From Cypionkella psychrotolerans (GTDB taxonomy: Bacteria > Pseudomonadota > Alphaproteobacteria > Rhodobacterales > Rhodobacteraceae): 64,000 nt of DNA. The translations under genes and the position numbers were made by a program. The stretch lies in the NCBI RefSeq assembly GCF_001294535.1, contig NZ_LGIC01000065.1:271129-335128 (forward strand), given 5' to 3'. Positions 1-7,924 of this stretch are shown here, piece by piece (the first letter of the stretch is position 1; every line of letters starts with the position of its first letter). The notes under the pieces are model-generated. The model saw only the letters and a program-made list of their open reading frames with translations. It ran no database searches and was not told the origin of the DNA.

Positions 1-493
1 GCTGGCCCGCGAACACATCAAAGCCAGACCGGAAACTGACCCGGCCAAAGAACACCTCGCCCAGTTCGCCCGACCGCACGATCTCAATCACCCGCCGCAC
101 CGCCGATTGCCAGCGGAAATTCTCATGCACCATCAGAGTCTTACCTGCAGCCTCCACCGACGCCACCATCGCCCGGGCATCCGCAAGGTTCGCGGCAAAC
201 GGCTTTTGGCAGATCACATGCACCCCGGCCCCCGCCGCCATCTCGACCAAGGGCCGATGCGAAGCAACCGTGGTCGCAATATCGACGAAATCCAGCCGCT
301 CGGCGGCAAACATTTCGCCTGCATCGGTATAGGTCCGCGCAATGCCAAACCGCGCGGCGGTCTCCGCCAGCCGCACCGCATCGCGGTCGCACAAAGCCAC
401 AATCCGCGCGCCCGGCAGATCGGCCCAAGCATGTAGCTGATTTTGTGCGAAAAATCCGCAGCCGATCACGGCACCGATCAGGGGTTGTGGCAA
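1..493 (-). CDS. Gfo/Idh/MocA-family sugar dehydrogenase, probable D-apiose dehydrogenase (partial, C-terminus off the window)
   Basis: The visible 164 residues begin at a TTG codon (491-493) placed 7 nt after a strong GGAAGGAG ribosome-binding site. The N-terminus reads LIGAVIGCGFFAQNQ, a Rossmann GxGxxA/G fold, followed by a CQKPFA motif that stands where the family's EKP lysine motif lies, and by HENFRWQ. This is the Gfo/Idh/MocA NAD(P)-dependent oxidoreductase pattern; full proteins are about 330-400 residues, so over half is missing here. D-apiose dehydrogenase (ApsD) belongs to this family, and the gene is divergent from a RuBisCO-like gene and close to apnO- and oiaK-like genes. Oxidation of D-apiose to apionolactone is therefore the likely job. 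The family call is firm; the substrate is inferred from context only. Confidence 0.75.
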   Translation of the reverse strand, partial: MPQPLIGAVIGCGFFAQNQLHAWADLPGARIVALCDRDAVRLAETAARFGIARTYTDAGEMFAAERLDFVDIATTVASHRPLVEMAAGAGVHVICQKPFAANLADARAMVASVEAAGKTLMVHENFRWQSAVRRVIEIVRSGELGEVFFGRVSFRSGFDVFAGQ

Positions 494-550
494 AACAAGG
501 CTCCTTCCAAACTGCATCCAACTTGCCACGCAGGGCGCTTGAATTCAACA

Positions 551-561
551 GGTATGATGAG
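551..561. promoter_or_regulatory. Candidate operator GGTATGATGAG in the divergent apsD-like/RLP promoter region
   Basis: The 100-bp gap between the divergent dehydrogenase and RuBisCO-like genes contains GGTATGATGAG. The same 11 bases, in the same orientation, occur in the apnO/oiaK divergent gap at 2748-2758. GGTAT half-sites are common in operators of FCD-type GntR regulators, but no regulator gene for this cluster lies in the window. The repeat is seen; its role is inferred. Confidence 0.45.
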
Positions 562-593
562 TATGCAAGCTACATGTATTCGAGAGGCAGCCG

Positions 594-1841
594 ATGTCCG
601 ATGATCTGATCAAAGTCACCTACCGTCTGGAAACACCGGGCGATCCGGCTGCGCTGGCGGCAAAAATCGCATCGGATCAGTCGACCGGAACTTTCACCGA
701 CCTGCCGGGGGAAACGGCGGCGGTGAAAGCCCGCTGCGCCGCCCGTGTGCTGTCGATCACCGCTTTGCCCGATAGCAAAACCCCGTCCTTCCCCACCGAA
801 GGCAGCACTTTCCACCGCGCCGATGTGGTGATCGGCTACCCCTTGGAAGCTGTCGGCACCGACATCGCTGCCTTGATGACCATCACCGTCGGCGGCGTCT
901 ATGCCATGCGCGGGTTGTCTGGGGTGCGGGTGATGGATTTCGACCTGCCTGCTGCTTTTGCCCGCCACCCCGGCCCGCAATTCGGCATTGACGGCTCACG
1001 CAAACTGACCAATGTCTACAACCGTCCGATCATAGGCTCGATCATCAAACCCGCCTTGGGCCTGACGCCTTCTGAAACCGCGCTGATGGTGAAAGAGCTG
1101 TGCGAGGCCGGCGTTGACTTCATCAAAGACGACGAAAAACTGATGAGCCCCGGCTATTCGCCCTTGGCGGACCGCATCGCCGCCGTGATGCCGGTGATTG
1201 ATGCCCACGAACAGCGCACGGGCAAACGGGTGATGTATGCGTGGGGTATTTCCTCGGCTGATCCCGATCAAATGCTGGAAAATCATGATCTTGTGGTCAA
1301 AGCTGGTGGCAACGCGGCGGTGATCAACATCAACTCGGTCGGCTACGGCGGCATGACTTTCCTGCGCAAACGCTCTGCCTTGTGCCTGCACGCCCATCGC
1401 AACGGCTGGGATATCCTGACCCGCCATCCAGGTCTGGGGATGGAATTCACCGCCTATGGCAAAATCTGGCGGCTGCTGGGAGTAGATCAGTTTCAAATCA
1501 ACGGCATAGCCGCAAAATATTGGGAGCCGGACGAGAGTTTCGTACGTTCGTTCCACTCTTGCCGCACCCCGATTTTCAGCCCTACCGACCGCCCCTTGCC
1601 GGTGGTGGGCTCCGGCCAATGGGGCGGTCAAGCCATTGAAACCTATGCCAGAACCGGGCAGACCACCGACCTGATGTATCTCGGCGGTGGCGGTATTCAC
1701 GGCCATCCCGGCGGCGCGGCTTCCGGCGTCGCCGCGATCCGTCAGGCGTGGGAGGCGGCGGTGCAGGGCGTGGCCTTGGCCGATTATGCCAAAGATCACA
1801 AAGAGTTGGCGCAGGCACTTCAGAAATTCGGCCAGAAATAA
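594..1841 (+). CDS. RuBisCO-like protein, probable 3-oxo-isoapionate-4-phosphate decarboxylase or transcarboxylase/hydrolase
   Basis: This 415-residue protein has the RuBisCO large-subunit fold. IIKPALGLTP places the active-site lysine at K152. GVDFIKDDEK carries the lysine that is carbamylated in RuBisCO (K178) and metal ligands D180 and E181. LHAHR lies near residue 266 and a phosphate-binding GGGGIHGHPGG near 364-374. The flexible loop-6 lysine needed for CO2 fixation is not recognisable in the stretch that precedes VVGSGQWGG, so this is a RuBisCO-like protein and not a carbon-fixing enzyme. RLPs of apiose pathways act on 3-oxo-isoapionate 4-phosphate (OiaX decarboxylase or OiaT transcarboxylase/hydrolase). 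The apnO- and oiaK-like neighbours support that role; which of the two reactions applies cannot be told. Methionine-salvage RLP is less likely because no salvage genes are present. Confidence 0.85.
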   Translation: MSDDLIKVTYRLETPGDPAALAAKIASDQSTGTFTDLPGETAAVKARCAARVLSITALPDSKTPSFPTEGSTFHRADVVIGYPLEAVGTDIAALMTITVGGVYAMRGLSGVRVMDFDLPAAFARHPGPQFGIDGSRKLTNVYNRPIIGSIIKPALGLTPSETALMVKELCEAGVDFIKDDEKLMSPGYSPLADRIAAVMPVIDAHEQRTGKRVMYAWGISSADPDQMLENHDLVVKAGGNAAVININSVGYGGMTFLRKRSALCLHAHRNGWDILTRHPGLGMEFTAYGKIWRLLGVDQFQINGIAAKYWEPDESFVRSFHSCRTPIFSPTDRPLPVVGSGQWGGQAIETYARTGQTTDLMYLGGGGIHGHPGGAASGVAAIRQAWEAAVQGVALADYAKDHKELAQALQKFGQK

Positions 1842-1843
1842 AA

Positions 1844-1873
1844 AACGCCCCCAACCTTGCGGAAGGGGGCGTT
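1844..1873. terminator. Bidirectional hairpin terminator between RLP and apnO
   Basis: AACGCCCCC (1844-1852) pairs perfectly with GGGGGCGTT (1865-1873) across a 12-nt loop. It lies three bases after the RLP stop codon and ahead of the convergent apnO stop, so it can serve both strands. Confidence 0.75.
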
Positions 1874-1890
1874 CATTCACCTGAAGAACC

Positions 1891-2718
1891 TCAGGTAATT
1901 CGTTGAATAGATGCAGTAATCTCGTCCCACTCAAACACTTTCTTCCAGTCATCCCGCATCAGCATCGGCTTGCCGAACTCAATGGCCTTGTTGCAGGCAT
2001 CCGAGAACACCCCCGGCTGTTCGTCAAAGATCACCGCCGCGAGGATGTTCATATGCCCCAGCAGGAAATCCCGCGCCGCCGCTTGCGGCACCCCGCGCGC
2101 CACACATTCGTCCATCGCCTCACGCATCACCACCAGAAGCGAGGCCACAACGGTTTCCGACAACCCCGGCTCCAGCATCGCCATCTGCTCGACCGTCACC
2201 CGATGCGAGCGGACCACCGGCGCGAAAATCGCCTGCGCCACTGCCTCCCCCACCGCATAATGCGCCTCTGGCCCCTGCATCAGCGCGTTAACAACGCCCT
2301 GCTTTGCCGCCACCCCGCCAAAGAAATCGCGCTTGGCCTTGGGGTCGGTTTCATCGTTGAAAATCGGCGGATGGCAGGGGTGGGTGACGAAATAAGTGAT
2401 GTCCGCGCGCGGCGGCAAATGCCCGGCAAAGGGTGCGGCCGCATCCAGACAGATCACAACCGTCCCCGGCGCCACCAGCGGCACCACCATTCCAGCGACC
2501 TTGCCAATCGCGGTATCCGGCACCGCCAGTACCACCACGTCCGCGCCCAGAACCGCGACCGCAGGCGCCACACACTCCGCACCGATAGCGTCGCGCAAAC
2601 GCGCCTGACCCGCCTCGGACACCTCCACATGCGCCACCGTATAATCGGTTTTCGCCAGATTGCGCGACAGCCGCACGCCCATCTTCCCGCCCGCACCAAA
2701 CAGCGCAATCTTCGTCAT
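1891..2718 (-). CDS. apnO: Probable D-apionate oxidoisomerase (ApnO family)
   Basis: The 275-residue protein begins MTKIALFGAGGKMG, an N-terminal NAD(P)-binding Rossmann motif at residues 8-14, followed by a helical C-terminal half as in beta-hydroxyacid/6-phosphogluconate dehydrogenase relatives. The ATG at 2718 is preceded by GGAG 10-11 nt upstream; an in-frame upstream codon exists but has no better ribosome site. In the apiose pathway ApnO oxidises and isomerises D-apionate to 3-oxo-isoapionate. The gene is divergent from the oiaK-like kinase and faces the RLP gene across a shared terminator, which is the neighbour set expected for ApnO. The family and pathway placement rest on gene context plus the fold; a biochemically different hydroxyacid dehydrogenase cannot be excluded. 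Confidence 0.75.
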   Translation of the reverse strand: MTKIALFGAGGKMGVRLSRNLAKTDYTVAHVEVSEAGQARLRDAIGAECVAPAVAVLGADVVVLAVPDTAIGKVAGMVVPLVAPGTVVICLDAAAPFAGHLPPRADITYFVTHPCHPPIFNDETDPKAKRDFFGGVAAKQGVVNALMQGPEAHYAVGEAVAQAIFAPVVRSHRVTVEQMAMLEPGLSETVVASLLVVMREAMDECVARGVPQAAARDFLLGHMNILAAVIFDEQPGVFSDACNKAIEFGKPMLMRDDWKKVFEWDEITASIQRIT

Positions 2719-2747
2719 AGCTTTCTCCATTCGCCTCTTGCCCAACT

Positions 2748-2758
2748 GGTATGATGAG
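2748..2758. promoter_or_regulatory. Candidate operator GGTATGATGAG in the apnO/oiaK divergent promoter region
   Basis: This is the second exact copy of the 11-mer found at 551-561. It sits centrally in the 73-bp gap between the apnO and oiaK starts, 30 bp from one start codon and 34 bp from the other, where a repressor could cover both promoters. Confidence 0.45.
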
Positions 2759-2791
2759 GTAATATGCCGAGGTCAAGCCGAAGGAACCACA

Positions 2792-4153
2792 ATGCGAGAA
2801 ATCCTGCCGAACGGCCTGCTGATGACATGGTATGGCGATGATTTCACCGGATCAGCGGCGGTGATGGAGGCATTAACCTTCGCAGGCCTGCCCTCGATCC
2901 TGTTCTTCGACACACCGACGCCTGCGCAACTGGCCCGCTTTCCCGGAATGCGGGGTTTGGGAATCGCCTCCACCGCCCGCAGCCATAGCCCGGAATGGAT
3001 GGCTGCGAACATGCCCGCACCTTTGGCGTTTCTGGCCGCGCTGGATGCCCCCTTCCTGCATTATAAAATTTGCTCCACCCTCGATTCCGCACGCCATGTC
3101 GGAAACATCGGCATCGCCATTAACCTTGCGCTGCAAGCCCGCCCGTCAAAGGGCATCCCCGTGCTGACCGCCGCTCCCCGGATGCGCCGCTACCAAGCCT
3201 TCGGCCATCTGTTCGCAGGCACCCCGCAGGGGGTGTTCCGTCTCGATCGCCACCCGGTGATGGCGCAGCACCCTGTGACGCCGATGGCGGAATCCGACGT
3301 GCTGCGCCACTTGGCGACGCAAACGGATCTGCCATCGGCGCTGCTGGATCTCGAGGCTTTGGCCGATCCGCAAACCGCCCAAACCGCTCTGAACAGCGCG
3401 CTGCAAACCGCCCGTCTGCTCAGCTTTGATACGATGACAGCCGAGACAGATGCCGCCGCAGGTCGCTTGATCTGGCAGAATCGCGATAATCTGCGGCTTC
3501 TGGTTGGCTCTCAAGGCGCAGAATATGTACTTATCGAACATTGGCAGCGCGAGGGCCTGATCCCCACCGCTCCCCCTACGCCCTCGGCTGGCGAGCTCGC
3601 GCAGATCGTCGCCGTCTCGGGTTCGGTCTCACCCACCACCGCCGCCCAGATCGAATGGTCCGCCGCAAACGGCTTCGGCCTTGTCCGCCTGAACGCCGCA
3701 ACCCTGCTGACTACCCCTGAAGCCGCCGAAGCTGCAGCCACCCAAGCCGCCCTAAAGCTGATCGACCAAGGCCAAAGCCCGCTGATCCTCACCGCCGCTG
3801 GCCCTGCCGACCCCGCCGTCGCCGCCTTCCGCACAGCCCTGTCGCAAAGCCAAATCCCCTCCGAAACCGCCAACCAACGCATCGGTGAAAGCCTTGGCCG
3901 GGTGCTGGACGCCACCTTGAAAGCCTCCAAAATCCGCCGCGCCGTGATTTCTGGCGGGGACACCTCCGGCCACGGCGCGCGCCAGTTGGGGCTGTTCGCG
4001 CTCAGTGCCCTCGCCCCCACCATCCCCGGTGCTGCGCTGTTTACCGCCCATGGTGACGGCGTGCATGACGGGTTGCAACTGGCTCTGAAAGGCGGCCAAA
4101 TGGGCAGCGCCGACTATTTCGGCTGGATCAGACAGGGCGGCGGACCGCGCTAA
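2792..4153 (+). CDS. oiaK: Four-carbon acid sugar kinase family protein, probable 3-oxo-isoapionate kinase
   Basis: The 453-residue protein has the two-domain layout of the former DUF1537 kinases. The N-terminal sugar-binding domain starts with WYGDDFTGS (residues 13-21). The C-terminal nucleotide-binding domain contains SGSVSPTTAAQ and the glycine-rich SGGDTSGHGARQ. The ATG at 2792 follows AAGGA with suitable spacing; a longer reading frame starting at 2660 would overlap apnO and is not favoured. Members phosphorylate four-carbon acid sugars or 3-oxo-isoapionate (OiaK). Between an apnO-like gene and an RLP, the OiaK role, supplying the RLP substrate, is the best reading. Kinase class is clear; substrate is inferred. 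Confidence 0.82.
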   Translation: MREILPNGLLMTWYGDDFTGSAAVMEALTFAGLPSILFFDTPTPAQLARFPGMRGLGIASTARSHSPEWMAANMPAPLAFLAALDAPFLHYKICSTLDSARHVGNIGIAINLALQARPSKGIPVLTAAPRMRRYQAFGHLFAGTPQGVFRLDRHPVMAQHPVTPMAESDVLRHLATQTDLPSALLDLEALADPQTAQTALNSALQTARLLSFDTMTAETDAAAGRLIWQNRDNLRLLVGSQGAEYVLIEHWQREGLIPTAPPTPSAGELAQIVAVSGSVSPTTAAQIEWSAANGFGLVRLNAATLLTTPEAAEAAATQAALKLIDQGQSPLILTAAGPADPAVAAFRTALSQSQIPSETANQRIGESLGRVLDATLKASKIRRAVISGGDTSGHGARQLGLFALSALAPTIPGAALFTAHGDGVHDGLQLALKGGQMGSADYFGWIRQGGGPR

Positions 4154-4225
4154 ATCCCCGCGCTAAGCCATCGACACCACCGCCAAAATCCCCCACTCTC
4201 GCCACAACCCAACCAAGGCCGAACC

Positions 4226-5377
4226 ATGTCGCAAACCGAAAATCTTACCCTGCCAAACGGCCTCTGGCTGGGCCGCATCTGGCGTGCAGGCATCGGCCCC
4301 AGCCTTGTAACCCTGCGCGAGGATCGCGTCATTGACATCACCAGCAAAGCCGCCCCGACGATGCGCGATGCGCTGGAACAGACTGATATCGCAAGATTTA
4401 TCAGCAGTATCCAAGGCGAAGACATAGGCCCTCTGTCAGAAATCGCTGCAGCCTCCATCGAGCCCGACCAAAACCAAACCCACCTCCTCGCCCCAAACGA
4501 CCTGCAAGCGGTCAAAGCCTGCGGCGTCACCTTCGCGCGCTCTATGGTCGAACGGGTGATCGAGGAACGCGCCGCCGGAAACCCGGCCCGCGCCACTGAA
4601 ATCCGTGCCCGCGTGGCGGATGTGATCGGCAACAGCTTGCGCGATCTGATCCCCGGCTCGCCCAAAGCCGCCGAGGTCAAAGCCCTGCTGCAAGCCGAAA
4701 ACCTCTGGAGCCAATATCTGGAAGTCGGCATCGGTCCCGATGCCGAGGTCTTTACCAAAGCCCAGCCGATGTCTGCGGTCGGCTACGGTGCATCGGTCGG
4801 TCTGCATCCGATCAGCAAATGGAACAACCCCGAGCCCGAGGTGGTACTGGCGGTCAATGCCACGGGCCAAATCGTCGGCGCGACGCTTGGCAATGATGTG
4901 AACCTGCGCGATGTCGAAGGCCGCTCGGCGCTGCTGCTGGGCAAGGCGAAAGACAACAACGCCGCCGCCAGCATCGGCCCATTCATCCGCATCTTCGACG
5001 GCGATTTCACCCTAGACATGGTCCGCAATCTCGATCTCACCCTGACCGTCACCGGCGAAGACGGCTTCCACCTGCAAGGCGCCTCCTCGATGCGCCAAAT
5101 CAGCCGCGATCCCGCCGATCTGGTCGCGCAAACCCGGGGTCGCCATCACCAATACCCCGATGGCTTCATGCTCTACTGCGGCACGATGTTCTCACCGGTG
5201 CAAGACCGCGACGGGCCGGGGCAGGGCTTCACCCACCATATCGGCGACGTGGTGACCATCGCCACGCCAGAACTCGGAACCCTGCGCAACACCGTGCGGC
5301 TGTCTACCGAGGCCCCGGAATGGAGCTTTGGCACCAGCGCCCTGATGCGCAATCTGGCAGGAAGAGGCCTGCTCTAA
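4226..5377 (+). CDS. Fumarylacetoacetate hydrolase-fold protein, probable 2-keto-3-deoxy-pentonate dehydratase (XylX-like)
   Basis: This 383-residue protein has a C-terminal FAH-fold core with GNDVNLRDVEGRSALLLGKA and KDNNAAASIGPF near residues 220-255. The length of about 380 residues and this motif resemble XylX-type 2-keto-3-deoxyxylonate dehydratases, which turn 2-keto-3-deoxy-pentonates into 2-oxoglutarate semialdehyde. The next gene, on the opposite strand, encodes a matching semialdehyde dehydrogenase. It follows the oiaK-like gene by 72 bp on the same strand, so co-transcription is possible. The ribosome site is weak (CCAAGGCCGAACC before ATG). A second, different FAH-fold protein of the AraD1/GguC type lies at 9674-10666. 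The superfamily is firm and the substrate inferred. Confidence 0.75.
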   Translation: MSQTENLTLPNGLWLGRIWRAGIGPSLVTLREDRVIDITSKAAPTMRDALEQTDIARFISSIQGEDIGPLSEIAAASIEPDQNQTHLLAPNDLQAVKACGVTFARSMVERVIEERAAGNPARATEIRARVADVIGNSLRDLIPGSPKAAEVKALLQAENLWSQYLEVGIGPDAEVFTKAQPMSAVGYGASVGLHPISKWNNPEPEVVLAVNATGQIVGATLGNDVNLRDVEGRSALLLGKAKDNNAAASIGPFIRIFDGDFTLDMVRNLDLTLTVTGEDGFHLQGASSMRQISRDPADLVAQTRGRHHQYPDGFMLYCGTMFSPVQDRDGPGQGFTHHIGDVVTIATPELGTLRNTVRLSTEAPEWSFGTSALMRNLAGRGLL

Positions 5378-5391
5378 CCAGACACGGGGGG

Positions 5392-5423
5392 GGCTGGGGG
5401 GACGAGTCCCCCCGGCCTTTCTT
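5392..5423. terminator. Strong intrinsic terminator between convergent genes
   Basis: GGCTGGGGGGA (5392-5402) pairs with TCCCCCCGGCC (5407-5417), with one T-G wobble and a CGAG loop, and is followed by TTTCTT. It ends the plus-strand FAH-fold gene and abuts the stop codon of the minus-strand aldehyde dehydrogenase. Confidence 0.8.
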
Positions 5424-6927
5424 AAACCAAATCCGCCGGAAACAACTCGGCTGGCAGGTTCTGGAACGCAACCGGACGCAACCAGCGCCGGATCGACAAC
5501 GTCCCCACAGAAGTCGCGCCAAAATTGGTCGAGGCCGGATAAGGCCCGCCATGCACCTGCGCATCGACCACCTCAACGCCCGTCGGGAAGCCGTTGGCGA
5601 GAACCCGCCCTGCCTTGCGCTCCAACACCGGCAACAGCAGCCGCGCCTGCGGATAATCCGCCGGATCAATCTGCAATGTGCAGGTCAACTGCCCCTGCAA
5701 CGCGCCCGCCACCGCCTGCATTTCCGCGAAATCGGCAACCCGCACCACCAGCCCCAAAGGCCCGAACACTTCCTCGCCCAAAGCATGGTTGGCCAGCCAA
5801 TCCGCCCCCGAAACCTCAAACAGATAAGGCGTCGCCTGCCGCATATCGCAGACCGAGGTCAGCACTTCCTGCACGCCTGCCGATGCTGCGACACGGTCAC
5901 GCCCGGCGCGATAGGCTTGCGCGATACCGTCCGTCAGCATGGTCTGCGCACCAACTTTAGCCAGCCCAGCCTTGGCGGCGTCGATAAACGCTTGCGTCTC
6001 GGCTCCGTCGATCACCACCGCAATGCCGGGATTGGTGCAGAACTGGCCAGCCCCCATCGTCAAAGAGCCGGCCCAACCCGCAGCCAGTGCCGCGCCGCGC
6101 GCTGCCACCGCAGCAGGCAGCAGGAACATCGGGTTGACCGAACCGAGTTCCCCAAAGAACGGGATCGGCTCGGGCCTGCGCGCGCAGAGATCAAACAAAG
6201 CCCGACCGCCGCCCAAAGACCCGGTGAACCCCACCGCCTTGATCAGCGGATGCTGCACCAAAGCCTCACCGACATCGCGGTTGCCGCCTTGCACCAACGA
6301 AAATACGCCGGGATGAATTCCACAGGCTTTCACAGCCGCATCAATGGCTTGGGCCACAATCTCACCGGTGCCCGGATGCGCGGAATGGCCCTTGACCACC
6401 ACAGGGCAGCCCGCCGCCAAGGCGCTGGCGGTATCGCCGCCCGCTGTTGAGAACGCGAGCGGAAAGTTCGAGGCCCCAAACACTGCAACCGGCCCCACTG
6501 GCACCTGCATCATGCGGATTTCCGGGCGCGGAGCAGGCGCACGATCCGGCTGTGCCGCGTCAAAGCGACGATCCAGATATTCGCCCTTGCGGATATGGTT
6601 GGCAAACAGCCGCAACTGCCCGGTTGTGCGCCCTCGCTCCCCCTCCAGCCGCGCTGCGGGCAGCCCGGTTTCCGAAGTGCCAATCGCGGTGATTTCCGGC
6701 CCCCGCGCGTCAATTTCCTCGGCGATCTTGTCCAAGAAAGCCGCCCGCGCCTCACGGCTGAGCGCTGAATAACTGGGATATGCCGCCTCAGCCCCCTGCA
6801 CCGCCGCATCGACATGCGCCGGCGTGCCGACCGCAAAAGCGAGGGCTTCACCCGTGGCGGGAGAGGACATAAAGGGCGTGTCGCCTGCGACCCAGTTGCC
6901 TGCGATGAGGTGTTTGCCTATGAGCAT
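5422..6927 (-). CDS. Aldehyde dehydrogenase, probable 2,5-dioxovalerate (2-oxoglutarate semialdehyde) dehydrogenase
   Basis: The 501-residue protein is a full aldehyde dehydrogenase: FGASNFP with N154, GFTGSLGGG cofactor loop near 233-241, catalytic base E260 in FFGELG and nucleophile C297 in GQFCTNP. An AAGGAG site precedes the ATG. The GQFCTNPG active site and ASNFPLAFS element are typical of NADP-linked 2-oxoglutarate semialdehyde dehydrogenases that finish the non-phosphorylative pentose route and feed the TCA cycle. It is the last gene of the chvE-ggu operon, separated from the previous gene by 73 bp that holds a dispersed intergenic repeat (6951-7000). Confidence 0.88.
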   Translation of the reverse strand: MLIGKHLIAGNWVAGDTPFMSSPATGEALAFAVGTPAHVDAAVQGAEAAYPSYSALSREARAAFLDKIAEEIDARGPEITAIGTSETGLPAARLEGERGRTTGQLRLFANHIRKGEYLDRRFDAAQPDRAPAPRPEIRMMQVPVGPVAVFGASNFPLAFSTAGGDTASALAAGCPVVVKGHSAHPGTGEIVAQAIDAAVKACGIHPGVFSLVQGGNRDVGEALVQHPLIKAVGFTGSLGGGRALFDLCARRPEPIPFFGELGSVNPMFLLPAAVAARGAALAAGWAGSLTMGAGQFCTNPGIAVVIDGAETQAFIDAAKAGLAKVGAQTMLTDGIAQAYRAGRDRVAASAGVQEVLTSVCDMRQATPYLFEVSGADWLANHALGEEVFGPLGLVVRVADFAEMQAVAGALQGQLTCTLQIDPADYPQARLLLPVLERKAGRVLANGFPTGVEVVDAQVHGGPYPASTNFGATSVGTLSIRRWLRPVAFQNLPAELFPADLV

Positions 6928-6950
6928 GATGGTCTCCTTGATCGACGGCT

Positions 6951-7000
6951 GGGGGTTTCACACCCCCAGACCCCCGTGGGATATTTAAGCCAATGTGAAA
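6951..7000 (+). repeat. Dispersed GC-rich intergenic repeat, copy A
   Basis: The element consists of a GGGGG/CCCCC hairpin with a TTTCACA loop (6951-6967), a GACCCCCGTGG block and an ATATTTAAGCCAATGTGAAA tail. The last 22 bases (6979-7000) recur exactly, inverted, at 15780-15801, and the whole layout recurs at 15656-15705. It lies within an operon and ends at the stop codon of the next upstream gene. Confidence 0.75.
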
Positions 7001-7924
7001 TTAGAAATCAAAAGCCTCGGTTTCAATACGGCGGCCCAAAGTCAGCGCGTCGGCGACGTGGACCATGGGGGCGAGATCAACCTCAGACGCCCCCTGCGCC
7101 ACCAATTCCGCCATCCGCTTATACAGCGCCGGGTATTCGCCCATGATGGTATTCTCGCCGCCCGCCGCTTTGCCGCCGATCTCCAGCACATTGCCGCCCA
7201 TCCGCAAAGCCATCGCGCCTTGGTCGGTGTCGACCTCGATATCCCAAGTCTGCGGCCCGGTTTGCCGCCAGTCGAAATCGGCGGTGACATGGCCCGAGAA
7301 GGTCAGTTTTGCTGCGATCGGGGTCTGGCGGTTGGCCGGGAACTCCAAACTGGCGGCGGTCAGATGCACCGGGGCGGGCAGGATTTCGGTCAGGATCGAG
7401 AGCGCATTGATGCCGGGATCGAACACCCCCATGCCGCCCGGCTCAAACACCCAATCCTGCCCCGGATGCCATTTGCGCACATCTTCACGCCAAGTGATAT
7501 GGGCGCGCAGAATGGCCTTATCCGCCAGCCAAGCCTTCGCCGGAGCCACCGCATGCGCCATCCGGCTGTGCCAAGTGGTATACAGCGTCAGGCCCTTTGC
7601 GCGCGCAAGCGCCTGTAATGCATGAACCTCTGCCAAGGTTGCCCCCGGCGGCTTCTCCAGCATCACGTGCCGCCCCGCCAGCAGCGCCGCCTCGGCATAG
7701 TCAAACCGAGGCACCGGAGGCAGGCACAACGACACAACCGTCACATCGGGCCGTGCCGCCAAAAACGCCGCGAAATCGTCAAACGCTTCGACGCCGTCAA
7801 CCGAGCCCTTGCGCGAAACCGTCGCCGCCAACTCCCAATCCGGCGAGTTGGCGATCGCCGGAACATGCTGATCAACGGCAATCTTGCCGATGCCGACCAG
7901 CGCGACTTTCATAGGTTTGGGCAT
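7001..7924 (-). CDS. Gfo/Idh/MocA-family aldose 1-dehydrogenase (L-arabinose/D-galactose type)
   Basis: This 307-residue protein starts with MKVALVGIGKIAVDQH, a Rossmann glycine motif, and has the EKPPGATL lysine motif of Gfo/Idh/MocA oxidoreductases. The short length and lineup fit the D-galactose/L-arabinose 1-dehydrogenase subgroup, which makes the sugar lactone as the first oxidative step. Its start codon overlaps the stop of the upstream dehydratase by one base (TGATG), implying translational coupling. The surrounding operon supplies uptake, the matching aldonate dehydratase, a GguC/AraD1 protein and semialdehyde dehydrogenase. No lactonase gene is visible, so the lactone may open spontaneously or be hydrolysed by an enzyme encoded elsewhere. 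Confidence 0.8.
   Translation of the reverse strand: MPKPMKVALVGIGKIAVDQHVPAIANSPDWELAATVSRKGSVDGVEAFDDFAAFLAARPDVTVVSLCLPPVPRFDYAEAALLAGRHVMLEKPPGATLAEVHALQALARAKGLTLYTTWHSRMAHAVAPAKAWLADKAILRAHITWREDVRKWHPGQDWVFEPGGMGVFDPGINALSILTEILPAPVHLTAASLEFPANRQTPIAAKLTFSGHVTADFDWRQTGPQTWDIEVDTDQGAMALRMGGNVLEIGGKAAGGENTIMGEYPALYKRMAELVAQGASEVDLAPMVHVADALTLGRRIETEAFDF

Noticed and set aside
996..1952. Long open frame antisense to the RuBisCO-like gene
   Set aside because: No family motifs, lies fully under a clear coding gene and is a GC-rich shadow frame.
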